Source: CAZBWP01 sp964630265 (GTDB lineage: Bacteria > Pseudomonadota > Alphaproteobacteria > Rhodospirillales > Defluviicoccaceae). Taken from it: DNA of 62,127 bases. The notes beneath the pieces were generated by a model. It saw nothing but the letters and a program-made list of their open reading frames with translations, was not told the origin of the DNA and did not search any database. The stretch covers positions 1 to 62,127 of the forward strand of contig CAZVRW010000016.1 in assembly GCA_964630265.1 (NCBI GenBank), in the 5' to 3' direction. Shown here one piece after another: positions 36,146 through 44,132 of this stretch (position 1 is its first letter; every line of letters begins with the position of its first letter). The position numbers and the translations under genes were made by a program.

Positions 36146-37558
36146 TCACAGGATGATCCACGCGGCGAGCCCGAGGAACGCGAAGAAGCCGACCACGTCG
36201 GTGACGGTCGTCAAAAAGACGCCCGACGCCACCGCCGGATCGATGCGCAGGCGCTCCAGCATCAGCGGAATCAGCGCGCCGAACACGGCGGCGACGATCA
36301 GATTGACGATCATCGCTAGAGCGATCACCAAGGCGATCATGACATTGCCGAACCACACCCAGGCGACGCCGGCGGCGACCACCGCGAACAACAGGCCATT
36401 GATCGTCCCGACCCAGGCCTCCTTGCGGATCACGCGCAGGGCGTTGGCCGGCGTGAGCTCGCGGGTCGCCAGGGCGCGAACGGCGACGGTCAGGGTCTGC
36501 GTTCCGGCATTGCCGCCCATGGACGCGACGATGGGCATGAGCACGGCGAGGGCGACGAGATCGGCGATCGTCCCCTCGAACAGGCCGATCACCAACGAGG
36601 CCAGGATTGCCGTTCCGAGGTTGAGCATCAGCCACGGCCAACGCGCTCGCACGGTGTCGACGACGGCGCGGTAGAGGTCGTCGCCCGGCACGCCGCCGAG
36701 GCGCATGATGTCGTCCTCGTATTCCTCGTCGATCACGTCGACGATGTCGTCGATCGTGATCATGCCGACCAAGCGGCCGCTCTCGTCGACCACGGGGGCC
36801 GAGATCAGGTCGCGCTGGCGGAACAGGAACGCCACGTCCTCCTGTTCCACATCGGTGCGCACCAGTTTCATCTCGGAGGCCATGATGTCGGTGACCGGGA
36901 CGTGGCGGCGCGTGCGCAACAGGCGGCTCAAGGACACGACCCCGACCGGGCGGAACGCCGGATCGACGACGAAGATGTCATGGAACTCGTCGGGAAGTAG
37001 CGACTCCTCGTCTTCCGCCTCGCGGCGCAGGAAGTCGATGGTTTCGCCGACCGTCCAGAACGTCGGCACCGCCACCATCTCCCGGCGCATGAGGCGTCCG
37101 GCGCTGAATTCCGGATAAGCGAGCCCCTGCTCCAGGACCACCCGGTCGGCGGGCGGGATGGCGTCGAGGAGTTGCTGCTGCTCGGTTTCGTCGAGATTGG
37201 CGAGGACGTGCAGCGCATCGTCGGTTTCCAGCTCGGCGACGGCCTGCGCCAACTCGGTGACGCCCAATTCCTCGATGATTTCGGCGCGCACGTGGTCATC
37301 GAGTTCCGCCAGCACGGCGGGATGGAAATCGGCGCGGAAGACCTCGACGAAGCGCCGCCGATCATCGGCGCTCAGGCTTTGCAGCAGGTCGGCGACGTCG
37401 GCATCGTGCAGGGGCTCGACGTGGGCGCGCAGGCGCTCCACATCCCCGGCTGAAAGGGCTTCGTGGACCCCGGAGACGAGTTCCGCGTCGACGTCCGTGC
37501 CGACGTCCGACTGCTCGGCGGCTTGGGGTGCGTCGTTGTCGAGAACCGGGTCGGTCAC
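36146..37558 (-). CDS. mgtE: Magnesium transporter MgtE
   Basis: A 470-residue Mg2+ channel. The cytoplasmic N-domain (about 30-150, with helical repeats) and a CBS pair (about 155-275, with V-V-D-E-S-G-R-L-V-G-M-I-T-I-D-D) sense intracellular Mg2+. Five C-terminal membrane helices follow, including P-I-V-A-S-M-G-G-N-A-G-T-Q near residue 355, the pore-lining signature. The first 35 residues are acidic. A perfect eight-pair inverted repeat lies just upstream of the start. Confidence 0.94.
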   Translation of the reverse strand: MTDPVLDNDAPQAAEQSDVGTDVDAELVSGVHEALSAGDVERLRAHVEPLHDADVADLLQSLSADDRRRFVEVFRADFHPAVLAELDDHVRAEIIEELGVTELAQAVAELETDDALHVLANLDETEQQQLLDAIPPADRVVLEQGLAYPEFSAGRLMRREMVAVPTFWTVGETIDFLRREAEDEESLLPDEFHDIFVVDPAFRPVGVVSLSRLLRTRRHVPVTDIMASEMKLVRTDVEQEDVAFLFRQRDLISAPVVDESGRLVGMITIDDIVDVIDEEYEDDIMRLGGVPGDDLYRAVVDTVRARWPWLMLNLGTAILASLVIGLFEGTIADLVALAVLMPIVASMGGNAGTQTLTVAVRALATRELTPANALRVIRKEAWVGTINGLLFAVVAAGVAWVWFGNVMIALVIALAMIVNLIVAAVFGALIPLMLERLRIDPAVASGVFLTTVTDVVGFFAFLGLAAWIIL

Positions 37559-37587
37559 GTCGTCCCTTTTCGTCTCCAGAGGTGGCC

Positions 37588-37615
37588 GTCACCGGTCCCG
37601 CAGTGAGCCGGTGAC
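37588..37615 (-). promoter_or_regulatory. Inverted repeat in the mgtE leader
   Basis: GTCACCGG (37588-37595) pairs with CCGGTGAC (37608-37615) around a 12-base loop, ending 29 bases upstream of the mgtE ATG. It may be an operator or leader stem. It does not resemble the long M-box magnesium riboswitch. The remainder of 37616-37808 shows no gene; the 8-mer CAAGCGAT occurs twice. Confidence 0.4.
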
Positions 37616-37808
37616 GCAAGCGATCGCCAGTGAACCGGATCAGGCGCCGCTTGGCCAGGATGACGTGTCCGCACGCCAAGCGATACGGGGTCGCTCCACG
37701 TCGAGGGCCTGATCGGGCGTTTTGAACGTCGCTTGACGGCTTGCCGACGCCGTCGAGGGTCTTGCGCGGGCCTCAGACCGTCTCCGGCACCGTCCCAACG
37801 AGGTTCCG

Positions 37809-37842
37809 AAAGAAAGAGAGGCCCGGCTGGCGCACGGGCCTC
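37809..37842 (-). terminator. Intrinsic terminator after tRNA-Leu
   Basis: Read on the minus strand, GAGGCCCG, a nine-base loop and CGGGCCTC (arms at 37835-37842 and 37818-37825) are followed by TCTTTCTTTCG. The stem begins eight bases past the CCA end of the tRNA. Confidence 0.7.
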
Positions 37843-37850
37843 ACGCTCTC

Positions 37851-37937
37851 TGGTGCGGTCGAGAAGACTCGAACTTCCACGGGCTCTCGCCCACAGCGAC
37901 CTCAACGCTGCGCGTCTACCAGTTCCGCCACGACCGC
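37851..37937 (-). tRNA. tRNA-Leu (anticodon GAG)
   Basis: An 87-base class II tRNA. The acceptor stem GCGGTCG pairs with CGACCGC; the D-arm contains the AACTGGTAGACGC pattern; the anticodon stem CAGCG/CGCTG encloses the loop TTGAGGT, giving anticodon GAG; a long variable arm GGGCGAGAGCCC follows; the T-loop is TTCGAGT. The 3' CCA is encoded. It reads CUU/CUC codons, heavily used in this G+C-rich genome, and has its own terminator. Confidence 0.96.
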
Positions 37938-38077
37938 GATAGTCCTTGCAGCGGGGGATCGTCCACTGCTTCCATGGCGAATAGCAAAATGGGCGCCGCC
38001 GATCAAGCATGCGCAGGAGCACGCCTCGGCCGCGGCCCCAACGCGGCCTGGTCGGTCGCGCCGAAGGATACGGATCC

Positions 38078-38773
38078 GTGACGATAACGCCGAGCACCAA
38101 CGCCGCGCCGGGCGGTCCCGTGGACTGGCTGGTCAGCCCGGCACCCGTTCCCTATCCGGAGGCCCTGGCGGCGATGGAGAGCCGGGTCGCGGCGATTCGC
38201 GATGGAACGGCGGGTGAGCGGATCTGGCTGCTCGAGCATCCGCCGCTCTACACGGCCGGAACCAGCGCCCGCGCCGACGAGTTGCTGCAGCCCGACCGCT
38301 TTCCCGTCTATCAGACCGGCCGCGGCGGCCGCTTCACCTATCACGGTCCGGGACAACGGGTGGTCTATCCGATGCTCGACTTGCGCCGCCACGGGACCGA
38401 TGTGCGGGCCTATGTCACCGCCCTGGAGAGCTGGGTGATCGCGGCGCTGGCGCGCGTCGATGTGGCCGGCGAGCGGCGGCAGGGCCGGATCGGCATTTGG
38501 GTCCGGCGGCGCGACGGCAGCGATGCGAAAATCGCGGCGATCGGCGTCCGCATCCGGCGCTGGGTGACCTACCACGGTCTGGCTATCAACGTCGCCCCAG
38601 ATTTGTCGCATTTCAGCGGCATCGTCGCCTGTGGGCTCGCCGAGGTCCCGGTGACATCGCTTCGGGATCTCGATGTGCCGGCGACCCTGGAGGACATCGA
38701 TGCCGCCTTGCTGCAGGCGCTCGGCACCACCTTTCCCGGGATTCGCTCGCGGCGAATTGCGACGGTTGAATGA
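38078..38773 (+). CDS. lipB: Lipoyl(octanoyl) transferase
   Basis: Moves octanoyl groups from acyl carrier protein to lipoyl domains of 2-oxoacid dehydrogenases. The 231-residue protein has R-G-G-R-F-T-Y-H-G-P-G-Q near residue 87, K-I-A-A-I-G-V-R-I-R with the catalytic Lys, and A-C-G-L-A-E-V-P-V-T-S-L with the acyl-carrying Cys. The GTG start is chosen because AAGGA stands nine bases upstream; the longer frame upstream runs towards the tRNA region. A hairpin AAGGCC/GGCCTT lies after the stop. Confidence 0.93.
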   Translation: MTITPSTNAAPGGPVDWLVSPAPVPYPEALAAMESRVAAIRDGTAGERIWLLEHPPLYTAGTSARADELLQPDRFPVYQTGRGGRFTYHGPGQRVVYPMLDLRRHGTDVRAYVTALESWVIAALARVDVAGERRQGRIGIWVRRRDGSDAKIAAIGVRIRRWVTYHGLAINVAPDLSHFSGIVACGLAEVPVTSLRDLDVPATLEDIDAALLQALGTTFPGIRSRRIATVE

Positions 38774-38852
38774 CGGGTGTGTGACAATTCCTCTTGTTGC
38801 GCTGCACCAAAGGCCCTACGTAACCCGTATGAGGCCTTCTGGGCGCGCGGGA

Positions 38853-38881
38853 TTGACAGCAGCGGTGCGCAGCCTTCGTGT
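38853..38881 (+). promoter_or_regulatory. Possible promoter of the GGDEF gene
   Basis: TTGACA (38853-38858) is a perfect -35 hexamer; 17 bases on, TCGTGT (38876-38881) is a weak -10. It lies 32 bases before the first ATG. Confidence 0.35.
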
Positions 38882-38913
38882 TTGCACGTTGATTATGCGC
38901 AATCGGACAGTCA

Positions 38914-39987
38914 ATGCTCTCACTAGTTGGTACACGAGACAACCTTTTCGTGCGAAAATCCATCAACATGAATGATCTCATCGGCGCCACGGAGGCGATG
39001 AACGTCATGACCGAAACGATCCGGGTAGACTATGGAACGCGCGATGCGGCCGGGCCGATCGCGACCCGGCTGCCGGGCGGACGCGCCGCACCGCTTTCGT
39101 CCGGCGTCGAAGGCGAGCGCCCCAGCCTGATCATGCAAGCCCTGCAGGGACTCAATGACGTTGCCGCCGCCCACAGCAGCTGGCTGAAGGCGTGGCACGT
39201 GGATGTGCTGGCGGGGCTCGCCAGTGGCCGCTCGCAAACGGCGGAAGCCCCGGATCTCGCGGGTTGGATCCGGGTCTTCAGTCACCAAACGCTGGTCACC
39301 CATGCCTCCAGCAGGCGGGCCATCGACCTGCTGCGGAAGATGCAGGCGGCGGCGGACGACGTCGCCGCCCTCGCGCGCGAAACCGGCGGCATGCCGCCCG
39401 AGGCGTATGGCGGGTTCATGTCCATCGCCCTCGACTTCACGACGGCGGTCCGTGATTTGCAAAACGAAACCTGGAAGCGGCTGGCCAACGTCGAACCGCT
39501 GACCGGGCTCGGCAACCGCCAGGCGATGTGGCGACGTCTCAGCATCGAGGCCGATCGACACGGTCGCAACGGACAACCGTGCTCCCTGGCGATGATCGAT
39601 CTCGACAATTTCAAGCCGATTAATGACAGCTACGGCCACGCCGCCGGGGACATGGTTCTTGTCTCGCTGGCCGCGCTGCTGGCGGCGAGCATTCGGCCTT
39701 ACGATTCGCTGTTTCGCTTCGGCGGCGACGAATTCCTGATCTGCCTGCCGAGCACCGATGCGCGCGCCGCCTGGGCGATCGTCGAGCGGCTGCGCCTAAA
39801 GGTGGCGCACCATCCGATTCGCATCGTCGCCGGCATCGACGTGCGGACGACGCTGTCCATCGGCATCGCGCCGCTCGCGGCCGTCGACGGGGTCGACCGC
39901 TCCCTCGACCACGCCGACCAGGCGCTGTACGTGGCCAAGCGGAACGGCCGCAACGGCGTCTACGTGTGGAGCGAGCAGGACCGCTGA
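38914..39987 (+). CDS. Diguanylate cyclase with CZB-like N-terminal domain (DgcZ-like)
   Basis: A 357-residue cytoplasmic protein. Residues about 70-185 align by eye with the zinc-sensing CZB domain of DgcZ: A-A-H-S-S-W-L near the start and F-M-S-I-A-L-D-F-T-T-A-V before the cyclase. The GGDEF domain (about 190-350) has an intact G-G-D-E-F active site and an R-P-Y-D inhibitory site five residues before it, so it should make c-di-GMP under product inhibition. Two of four expected zinc ligands (the Cys and the last His) appear replaced. ATG at 38968 is an alternative start. Confidence 0.85.
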   Translation: MLSLVGTRDNLFVRKSINMNDLIGATEAMNVMTETIRVDYGTRDAAGPIATRLPGGRAAPLSSGVEGERPSLIMQALQGLNDVAAAHSSWLKAWHVDVLAGLASGRSQTAEAPDLAGWIRVFSHQTLVTHASSRRAIDLLRKMQAAADDVAALARETGGMPPEAYGGFMSIALDFTTAVRDLQNETWKRLANVEPLTGLGNRQAMWRRLSIEADRHGRNGQPCSLAMIDLDNFKPINDSYGHAAGDMVLVSLAALLAASIRPYDSLFRFGGDEFLICLPSTDARAAWAIVERLRLKVAHHPIRIVAGIDVRTTLSIGIAPLAAVDGVDRSLDHADQALYVAKRNGRNGVYVWSEQDR

Positions 39988-40049
39988 AGCGGGGCGCGGC
40001 GATAGCGCCCGCGACCGGTGGCTACACGGTCGATGCTAAACGGTCGGTG

Positions 40050-40343
40050 CTACGCGGTCGGCAGTGGCCGGAAACCGGGCTCAGTAGGGGCCTCGGCGGC
40101 CTCTACGATGACCGCTGTCACCTGCGCCGCCGGCGGTCCTCGCCAGCACGCCGCCAGCATTTCCTCGACCGCCGGCGCCGGACCGGCGAACAGCGCTTCG
40201 ACGCTGCCGTCGCTGCGGTTGCGGACCCAGCCGTCGAGGCCGCGGAGCGTGGCCTGATCGACGGTCCAGCCGCGATACCAGACCCCTTGCACCCGCCCCT
40301 CAATGCGCGCCTTGACCGACTTTCGCGGCGCGGCATCGCTCAT
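40050..40343 (-). CDS. acyP: Acylphosphatase
   Basis: A 97-residue enzyme that hydrolyses carboxyl-phosphate bonds. Both active-site residues are visible: Arg in G-R-V-Q-G-V-W-Y-R-G-W and Asn in V-R-N-R-S-D-G-S-V-E-A. Its ATG overlaps the stop of the preceding 2TM gene by four bases. The physiological substrate is unknown, as for most bacterial acylphosphatases. Confidence 0.93.
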   Translation of the reverse strand: MSDAAPRKSVKARIEGRVQGVWYRGWTVDQATLRGLDGWVRNRSDGSVEALFAGPAPAVEEMLAACWRGPPAAQVTAVIVEAAEAPTEPGFRPLPTA

Positions 40344-40645
40344 GGTGCCGGGTCCCGCCGGTTCTCATCGGCGCGTCGATCAGGCAGCAGGCCATCGAAC
40401 AGTCCCATGACGTAGGCGACGTGCAGGGCCAGCATCGGTCCCCAGCCGACCAGCGGCAGGAAGATCCACGACGCAGCCAGATTGAACAGCAGCATCGCCG
40501 CCACCGCGGCGACGGCGAGTCCGGCGAAGATGCCGAAGTGAATGCGCAAGCCACGCAGCCGCCGCTCGGCCCGGCGTGCCGCCGCGTCCTGCGGTCCGCC
40601 TCGGGGGGCTTGCTCAACCGGCATGGGCTGTCGCCGCGGTGTCAT
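40340..40645 (-). CDS. Small 2TM-domain membrane protein
   Basis: A 101-residue protein with two hydrophobic helices, I-F-A-G-L-A-V-A-A-V-A-A-M-L-L-F near residue 45 and W-G-P-M-L-A-L-H-V-A-Y-V-M near 70, after a basic N-terminal segment. It resembles the 2TM-domain family of unknown function. It overlaps the end of atp12 by 32 bases and the start of acyP by four, so all three are translated from one transcript. The start could instead be the ATG seven codons downstream. Confidence 0.65.
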   Translation of the reverse strand: MTPRRQPMPVEQAPRGGPQDAAARRAERRLRGLRIHFGIFAGLAVAAVAAMLLFNLAASWIFLPLVGWGPMLALHVAYVMGLFDGLLPDRRADENRRDPAP

Positions 40646-41339
40646 GCGCCAGCGCGATAAACGTTGCCGCGTCCATGAGCTCGGCGCGGAGCCGCCCGAG
40701 CGCGGCCGTAAGCGCATCGTCCTCGCCCCAGCGCTCGATCTGGAAGGCCTGATCGAGGTGCGCCGCCGCGCAGACCTGCTCGGCATCAAGGCGACCGTGG
40801 ACGAGGGCGAGGCCGAGCACCAGCGAGCCACACAGCGGGACGGCCGCCGACAGCGCCGTCAAGTCCAGCGGATCGCAGGCCTCGACGGCGCGACGCAGAG
40901 CGGCAAGGGCCTCGGGCGGCTGCTGCACCGGCATGATGCCGCTGGTCACCCGCAAGTTCGCCCCCCACCGCTCCGCCACCCAATCGAGGGCCGGCTGCCA
41001 GCACGCCTGCTGCCGCGCCACCAGCGCCGCCGGCTCATCGGCACGGTAGCAGAGCAGGTCGGAGCCCCCATAGTCCAGCACCGCGTCGATGACCGCGGCA
41101 CGACGCGGCGCCACGCGATCAATGGCTGTCGCCGCGAGCGCGGTGATCGGCATGGTCTGTGGCCGGATCTTGTCGCTCTGCGCCAACCACTCCTTGGCGA
41201 TGGCTCGCGCCAGCGCCAGGGTCGGCAGCAGCAGCGGTCGGCCCGCGGGCGTGCGCACCGCTCGACCGTCCAGGTCAACGCGAAATCCCTGGTCCACCGG
41301 GACGACCGTCGCCATCCGATAGAAGCGCTTGCGCTCCAC
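40614..41339 (-). CDS. ATP12-family F1-ATPase assembly chaperone
   Basis: A 241-residue soluble chaperone that, in mitochondria, binds the F1 alpha subunit during assembly; alphaproteobacteria keep the gene. Family blocks are R-V-D-L-D-G-R-A-V-R-T-P-A-G-R-P-L near residue 20, A-K-E-W-L-A-Q and L-C-Y-R-A-D-E-P. The start is a GTG giving V-E-R-K-R-F-Y-R, matching the K-R-F-Y start of homologues; the longer frame upstream is antisense or shadow of the phosphatase gene, whose stop is 28 bases away. Confidence 0.9.
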   Translation of the reverse strand: MERKRFYRMATVVPVDQGFRVDLDGRAVRTPAGRPLLLPTLALARAIAKEWLAQSDKIRPQTMPITALAATAIDRVAPRRAAVIDAVLDYGGSDLLCYRADEPAALVARQQACWQPALDWVAERWGANLRVTSGIMPVQQPPEALAALRRAVEACDPLDLTALSAAVPLCGSLVLGLALVHGRLDAEQVCAAAHLDQAFQIERWGEDDALTAALGRLRAELMDAATFIALAHDTAATAHAG

Positions 41340-41367
41340 CTGTGAGTCCCGTTTCGTGTCCGCGCTC

Positions 41368-42045
41368 TCAGCGGCGGCGGCCCGGCCGCGCACCCTCGAT
41401 CGCCGGCAGCAACTCCGCAAACGACTGGACCACCGTCCCGGCGCCCGCGGCAAGCAACTCATCGCCGGCATGATAGCCCCAGGCGACGCCAATCGCCAGC
41501 ACGCCGGCCTCGCGCGCCATTTGCATGTCGTAGACGGTGTCGCCGACCACGGCGGTCGAGGCGGCATCGGCACCGGTGTCGGCCATGGCCCGCAACACCA
41601 TCTCCGGGCTCGGCTTGCCGGCGGCAACGTCGGCGGTTTGAATGGTGACGAAGCGGTCGAGCAGGCCGTGGCCGTGGAGCGTCGCCCGAGCGCCGCGCTG
41701 CGACTTGCCGGTGGCCATGCCGAGCAGCCAGCCGGTCGCCTCGATGGCGTCCAGACCGTCGAGGACGCCGGGATAGAGAGGATCGATCGCGGCGCCGGAG
41801 CCGCGCAAGTCGGCGAACGCGGCGGCATAGTCGGTGGCGAGCCGTTGCCAGATGACCGGGTCGGCGTCGGGGGCGAGGACGGTGACGGCGTCGAGCAGTG
41901 ACAGGCCGACCACCCGCCGGACGCTGTCCTGGTCCGGTCGCGGCAGACCGTTGAGGGCGAACGCGACGCTCATGCACGCCCCGATCGCATGCTGACTGTC
42001 GACGAGAGTCCCGTCGCAGTCGAAGACGCAGAGACGAACCGTCAT
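41368..42045 (-). CDS. HAD-family phosphatase, phosphoglycolate phosphatase-like
   Basis: A 225-residue hydrolase. HAD motif I is F-D-C-D-G-T-L-V-D-S (nucleophile Asp), motif II M-A-T-G-K-S, motif III K-P-S-P-E and motif IV V-V-G-D-T-V-Y-D. The cap type and size fit phosphoglycolate phosphatase, but the genomic setting beside atp12 and the RluC-type gene is a common alphaproteobacterial cluster without defined substrate. Confidence 0.88.
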   Translation of the reverse strand: MTVRLCVFDCDGTLVDSQHAIGACMSVAFALNGLPRPDQDSVRRVVGLSLLDAVTVLAPDADPVIWQRLATDYAAAFADLRGSGAAIDPLYPGVLDGLDAIEATGWLLGMATGKSQRGARATLHGHGLLDRFVTIQTADVAAGKPSPEMVLRAMADTGADAASTAVVGDTVYDMQMAREAGVLAIGVAWGYHAGDELLAAGAGTVVQSFAELLPAIEGARPGRRR

Positions 42046-42091
42046 TCGCCGCTACGCCTGCGCCGGAGTCTCACCTTTATCCTGCGGTGAC

Positions 42092-42487
42092 CTATCCTGC
42101 GGTGACCTTGATGGTCTGCGCCGGCGCCGGGCCGGCCTTCGGCAGCACCAAGCGTAGCACGCCGTCCTGGCTCGATGCCTGGATGCCGGCGCTGTCGATG
42201 GCCTCCGAGAGCGTGAACGCCCGCTCGAAGTCGCCGTCACGATATTCGGCATGGGTGAGCGTCGCGCCCTGCGGCGCCGTCGGCCGACAGCGACCGTGAA
42301 TCGTCAATACCCGCTTGTCCAGGGTGACGGTGATGGCGTCGGGTGCGACGCCGGGCATCTCGAGCAGCAGCACCAGGGCGTCCTGGGTCTCGTAGATATC
42401 CGTCGCCGGGCTGTAGGTCGGCACCGTCCGGGTGGTCTCGGCATGCTCGCTGCCGACCGGATGGTCGGGGTTTCGGGGGTCTTGCAT
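42092..42487 (-). CDS. Small heat-shock protein (Hsp20/alpha-crystallin), second of a pair
   Basis: A 131-residue holdase. The alpha-crystallin domain spans about 35-125 with V-L-L-L-E-M-P-G-V-A-P-D and the C-terminal strand D-G-V-L-R-L-V-L-P-K. GGAGGG lies five bases before the ATG, 30 bases after the first hsp20 gene. The two differ widely in sequence and are probably the A- and B-type partners of a mixed oligomer. A heat-shock promoter was not identified. Confidence 0.92.
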   Translation of the reverse strand: MQDPRNPDHPVGSEHAETTRTVPTYSPATDIYETQDALVLLLEMPGVAPDAITVTLDKRVLTIHGRCRPTAPQGATLTHAEYRDGDFERAFTLSEAIDSAGIQASSQDGVLRLVLPKAGPAPAQTIKVTAG

Positions 42488-42516
42488 TGCTCCCTCCGCA
42501 GTCCGGGTCGCGACCG

Positions 42517-42960
42517 TCAGGCGGTCTGAATGGGGATGCGTTTCGGCTTGTCGGTTTCGGGCCGTGGCAACTCGATGGTCAGGATGCCGTTCTTCGCCGC
42601 CGCGCGCACCTGCTCGGCATCGACAGAGTAGGGCAGGGTCACGGTGCGGGCGAAGGCGCCATGCAGGCGTTCGCGGCGGTGGTAGGTGACGTCCGGCGAT
42701 TTCGCCTCGTCGCCGCGCTGGCCCTTCAACGTCAGTGTGTTCTGGTGAACCGTAATCTCCAGGTCGTCGAGAGGCACCCCGGGCACCTCGGCGGTCACGA
42801 CCGTGCCCTCCTCGCTGCGCCAGACATTGAGCGGCGGATACTCGCTGGATGCGGTGCCTCGCAGGCCGCCGCCGACGGTGCGGTTCAGTTCTTCCTGGAT
42901 GCGCCTGAGGCTGGTCATCGGATCCGTCCACGGATCCCGCCCGCCGGAATAATAGACCAT
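42517..42960 (-). CDS. Small heat-shock protein (Hsp20/alpha-crystallin), first of a pair
   Basis: A 147-residue holdase. After an N-terminal arm of about 45 residues (W-T-D-P-M-T-S-L-R-R-I-Q), the alpha-crystallin domain has Y-P-P-L-N-V-W, V-T-A-E-V-P-G-V, Y-H-R-R-E-R-L-H-G-A-F-A-R-T-V-T-L-P and A-A-K-N-G-I-L-T-I-E-L-P-R. It leads the two-gene hsp20 unit. GGAGGGCGAG precedes the ATG. Confidence 0.94.
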   Translation of the reverse strand: MVYYSGGRDPWTDPMTSLRRIQEELNRTVGGGLRGTASSEYPPLNVWRSEEGTVVTAEVPGVPLDDLEITVHQNTLTLKGQRGDEAKSPDVTYHRRERLHGAFARTVTLPYSVDAEQVRAAAKNGILTIELPRPETDKPKRIPIQTA

Positions 42961-43084
42961 GCTCTCGCCCTCCGTTTCCGGTCGTCTTTCATGTACCCGA
43001 CGGGCGCCGCGACGCCCACGGCCGCTCGAAACGCGTCATTATGGACCCGCGGCAATCGCCGCCGCAAGGCCGTCGCTTCGCCGC

Positions 43085-44104
43085 TCAGCGCCGCCGCCGT
43101 CCGGGCGGTTCCGGCATCGCGTCGGCCATGCGATGGGGCCGGCTCGGCGGTTGAGGATCGAAGCCGAAGAAGCGCCACGTGTCGAGCAGCGCATCCGGCA
43201 GGGCTGCCTCGACGATGAGTGGGCCGCCGGCCGGATGCGGAAGGGTCAGCGAGCGGGCATGCAGATGCAGCCGCCGGCGGCTGCGGTCGCCGCCGAGGAA
43301 GGCCGCCGCCCCGCCATACTTGCCATCGCCGAGAATCGGCGTGCCGAGGGCGACGCAGTGGGCGCGGAGTTGATGGGTGCGGCCGGTGAGCGGCTCCAGT
43401 TCAAGCCACGCAGCGGCACCGCCGGCGCGTTCGCGTACGGTAAAGAGGGTCACCGCGCTCCTGCCGCCCTCGTCCGCCACCACCTTCTCGCCGCCCCCGA
43501 CCCGACGCTTATCCAGCGGCACGGTGATCCGCCCCGCAGCCGCTTCGGGGACGCCAACGACGATCGCCCAGTAGACCTTGCGGATCCGCCGACTGCGAAA
43601 CGCCGCCGTCAGCGCCGCCGCCGCGGACGCCGTCCGTGCCAACACGAGCACGCCCGAGGTGTCGCGGTCGAGCCGATGCACCAGGCGGGGGCGCGCGCCG
43701 TCGAAGGCGAGGGCATCGAGCATGCCGTCGAGATGGCGGTGGGTACCGGTGCCGCCCTGCACCGCGAGACCGGCCGATTTGTCGATGACGAGAAGGTGCT
43801 CGTCGCGATAGAGGACGCGTTCCCGCAGCGCGGAGACATCCGCCGGCCGCAGGGCCGCACCGGCGCGCTCGGATGCGACGGGCGGCGGGCGCGCCGTGTC
43901 ATCGAACGGCGGGATGCGGACCCGCTGTCCGGCCTCGATTCGCTCGCTCGCCGCCGCCCGGTGGCCATCCAGTCGCACCTCTCCGGTGCGCAGCCACTTC
44001 TGCAGCCGCGCCTGGGGCACGTCGGGAAAGTGCCGGCGAAACCAACGATCGAGGCGGAGCCCCGCCTCGTCGGCGCCGATCTCACGGATCTCAACGGGCG
44101 GCAT
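43085..44104 (-). CDS. RluC/RluD-family 23S rRNA pseudouridine synthase
   Basis: A 339-residue enzyme. An S4 RNA-binding domain (about 14-70, with A-R-L-Q-K-W-L-R-T-G-E-V-R-L-D-G) precedes the synthase domain, whose catalytic Asp is in H-R-L-D-R-D-T-S-G near residue 145. G-R-T-H-Q-L-R-A-H and G-D-G-K-Y-G-G are further family motifs. The S4 domain and context favour RluC (positions 955, 2504 and 2580 of 23S rRNA). The last 20 residues are a basic tail. Confidence 0.92.
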   Translation of the reverse strand: MPPVEIREIGADEAGLRLDRWFRRHFPDVPQARLQKWLRTGEVRLDGHRAAASERIEAGQRVRIPPFDDTARPPPVASERAGAALRPADVSALRERVLYRDEHLLVIDKSAGLAVQGGTGTHRHLDGMLDALAFDGARPRLVHRLDRDTSGVLVLARTASAAAALTAAFRSRRIRKVYWAIVVGVPEAAAGRITVPLDKRRVGGGEKVVADEGGRSAVTLFTVRERAGGAAAWLELEPLTGRTHQLRAHCVALGTPILGDGKYGGAAAFLGGDRSRRRLHLHARSLTLPHPAGGPLIVEAALPDALLDTWRFFGFDPQPPSRPHRMADAMPEPPGRRRR

Positions 44105-44132
44105 GGATCGCGGTCGTCATCCCGGCCATGGC

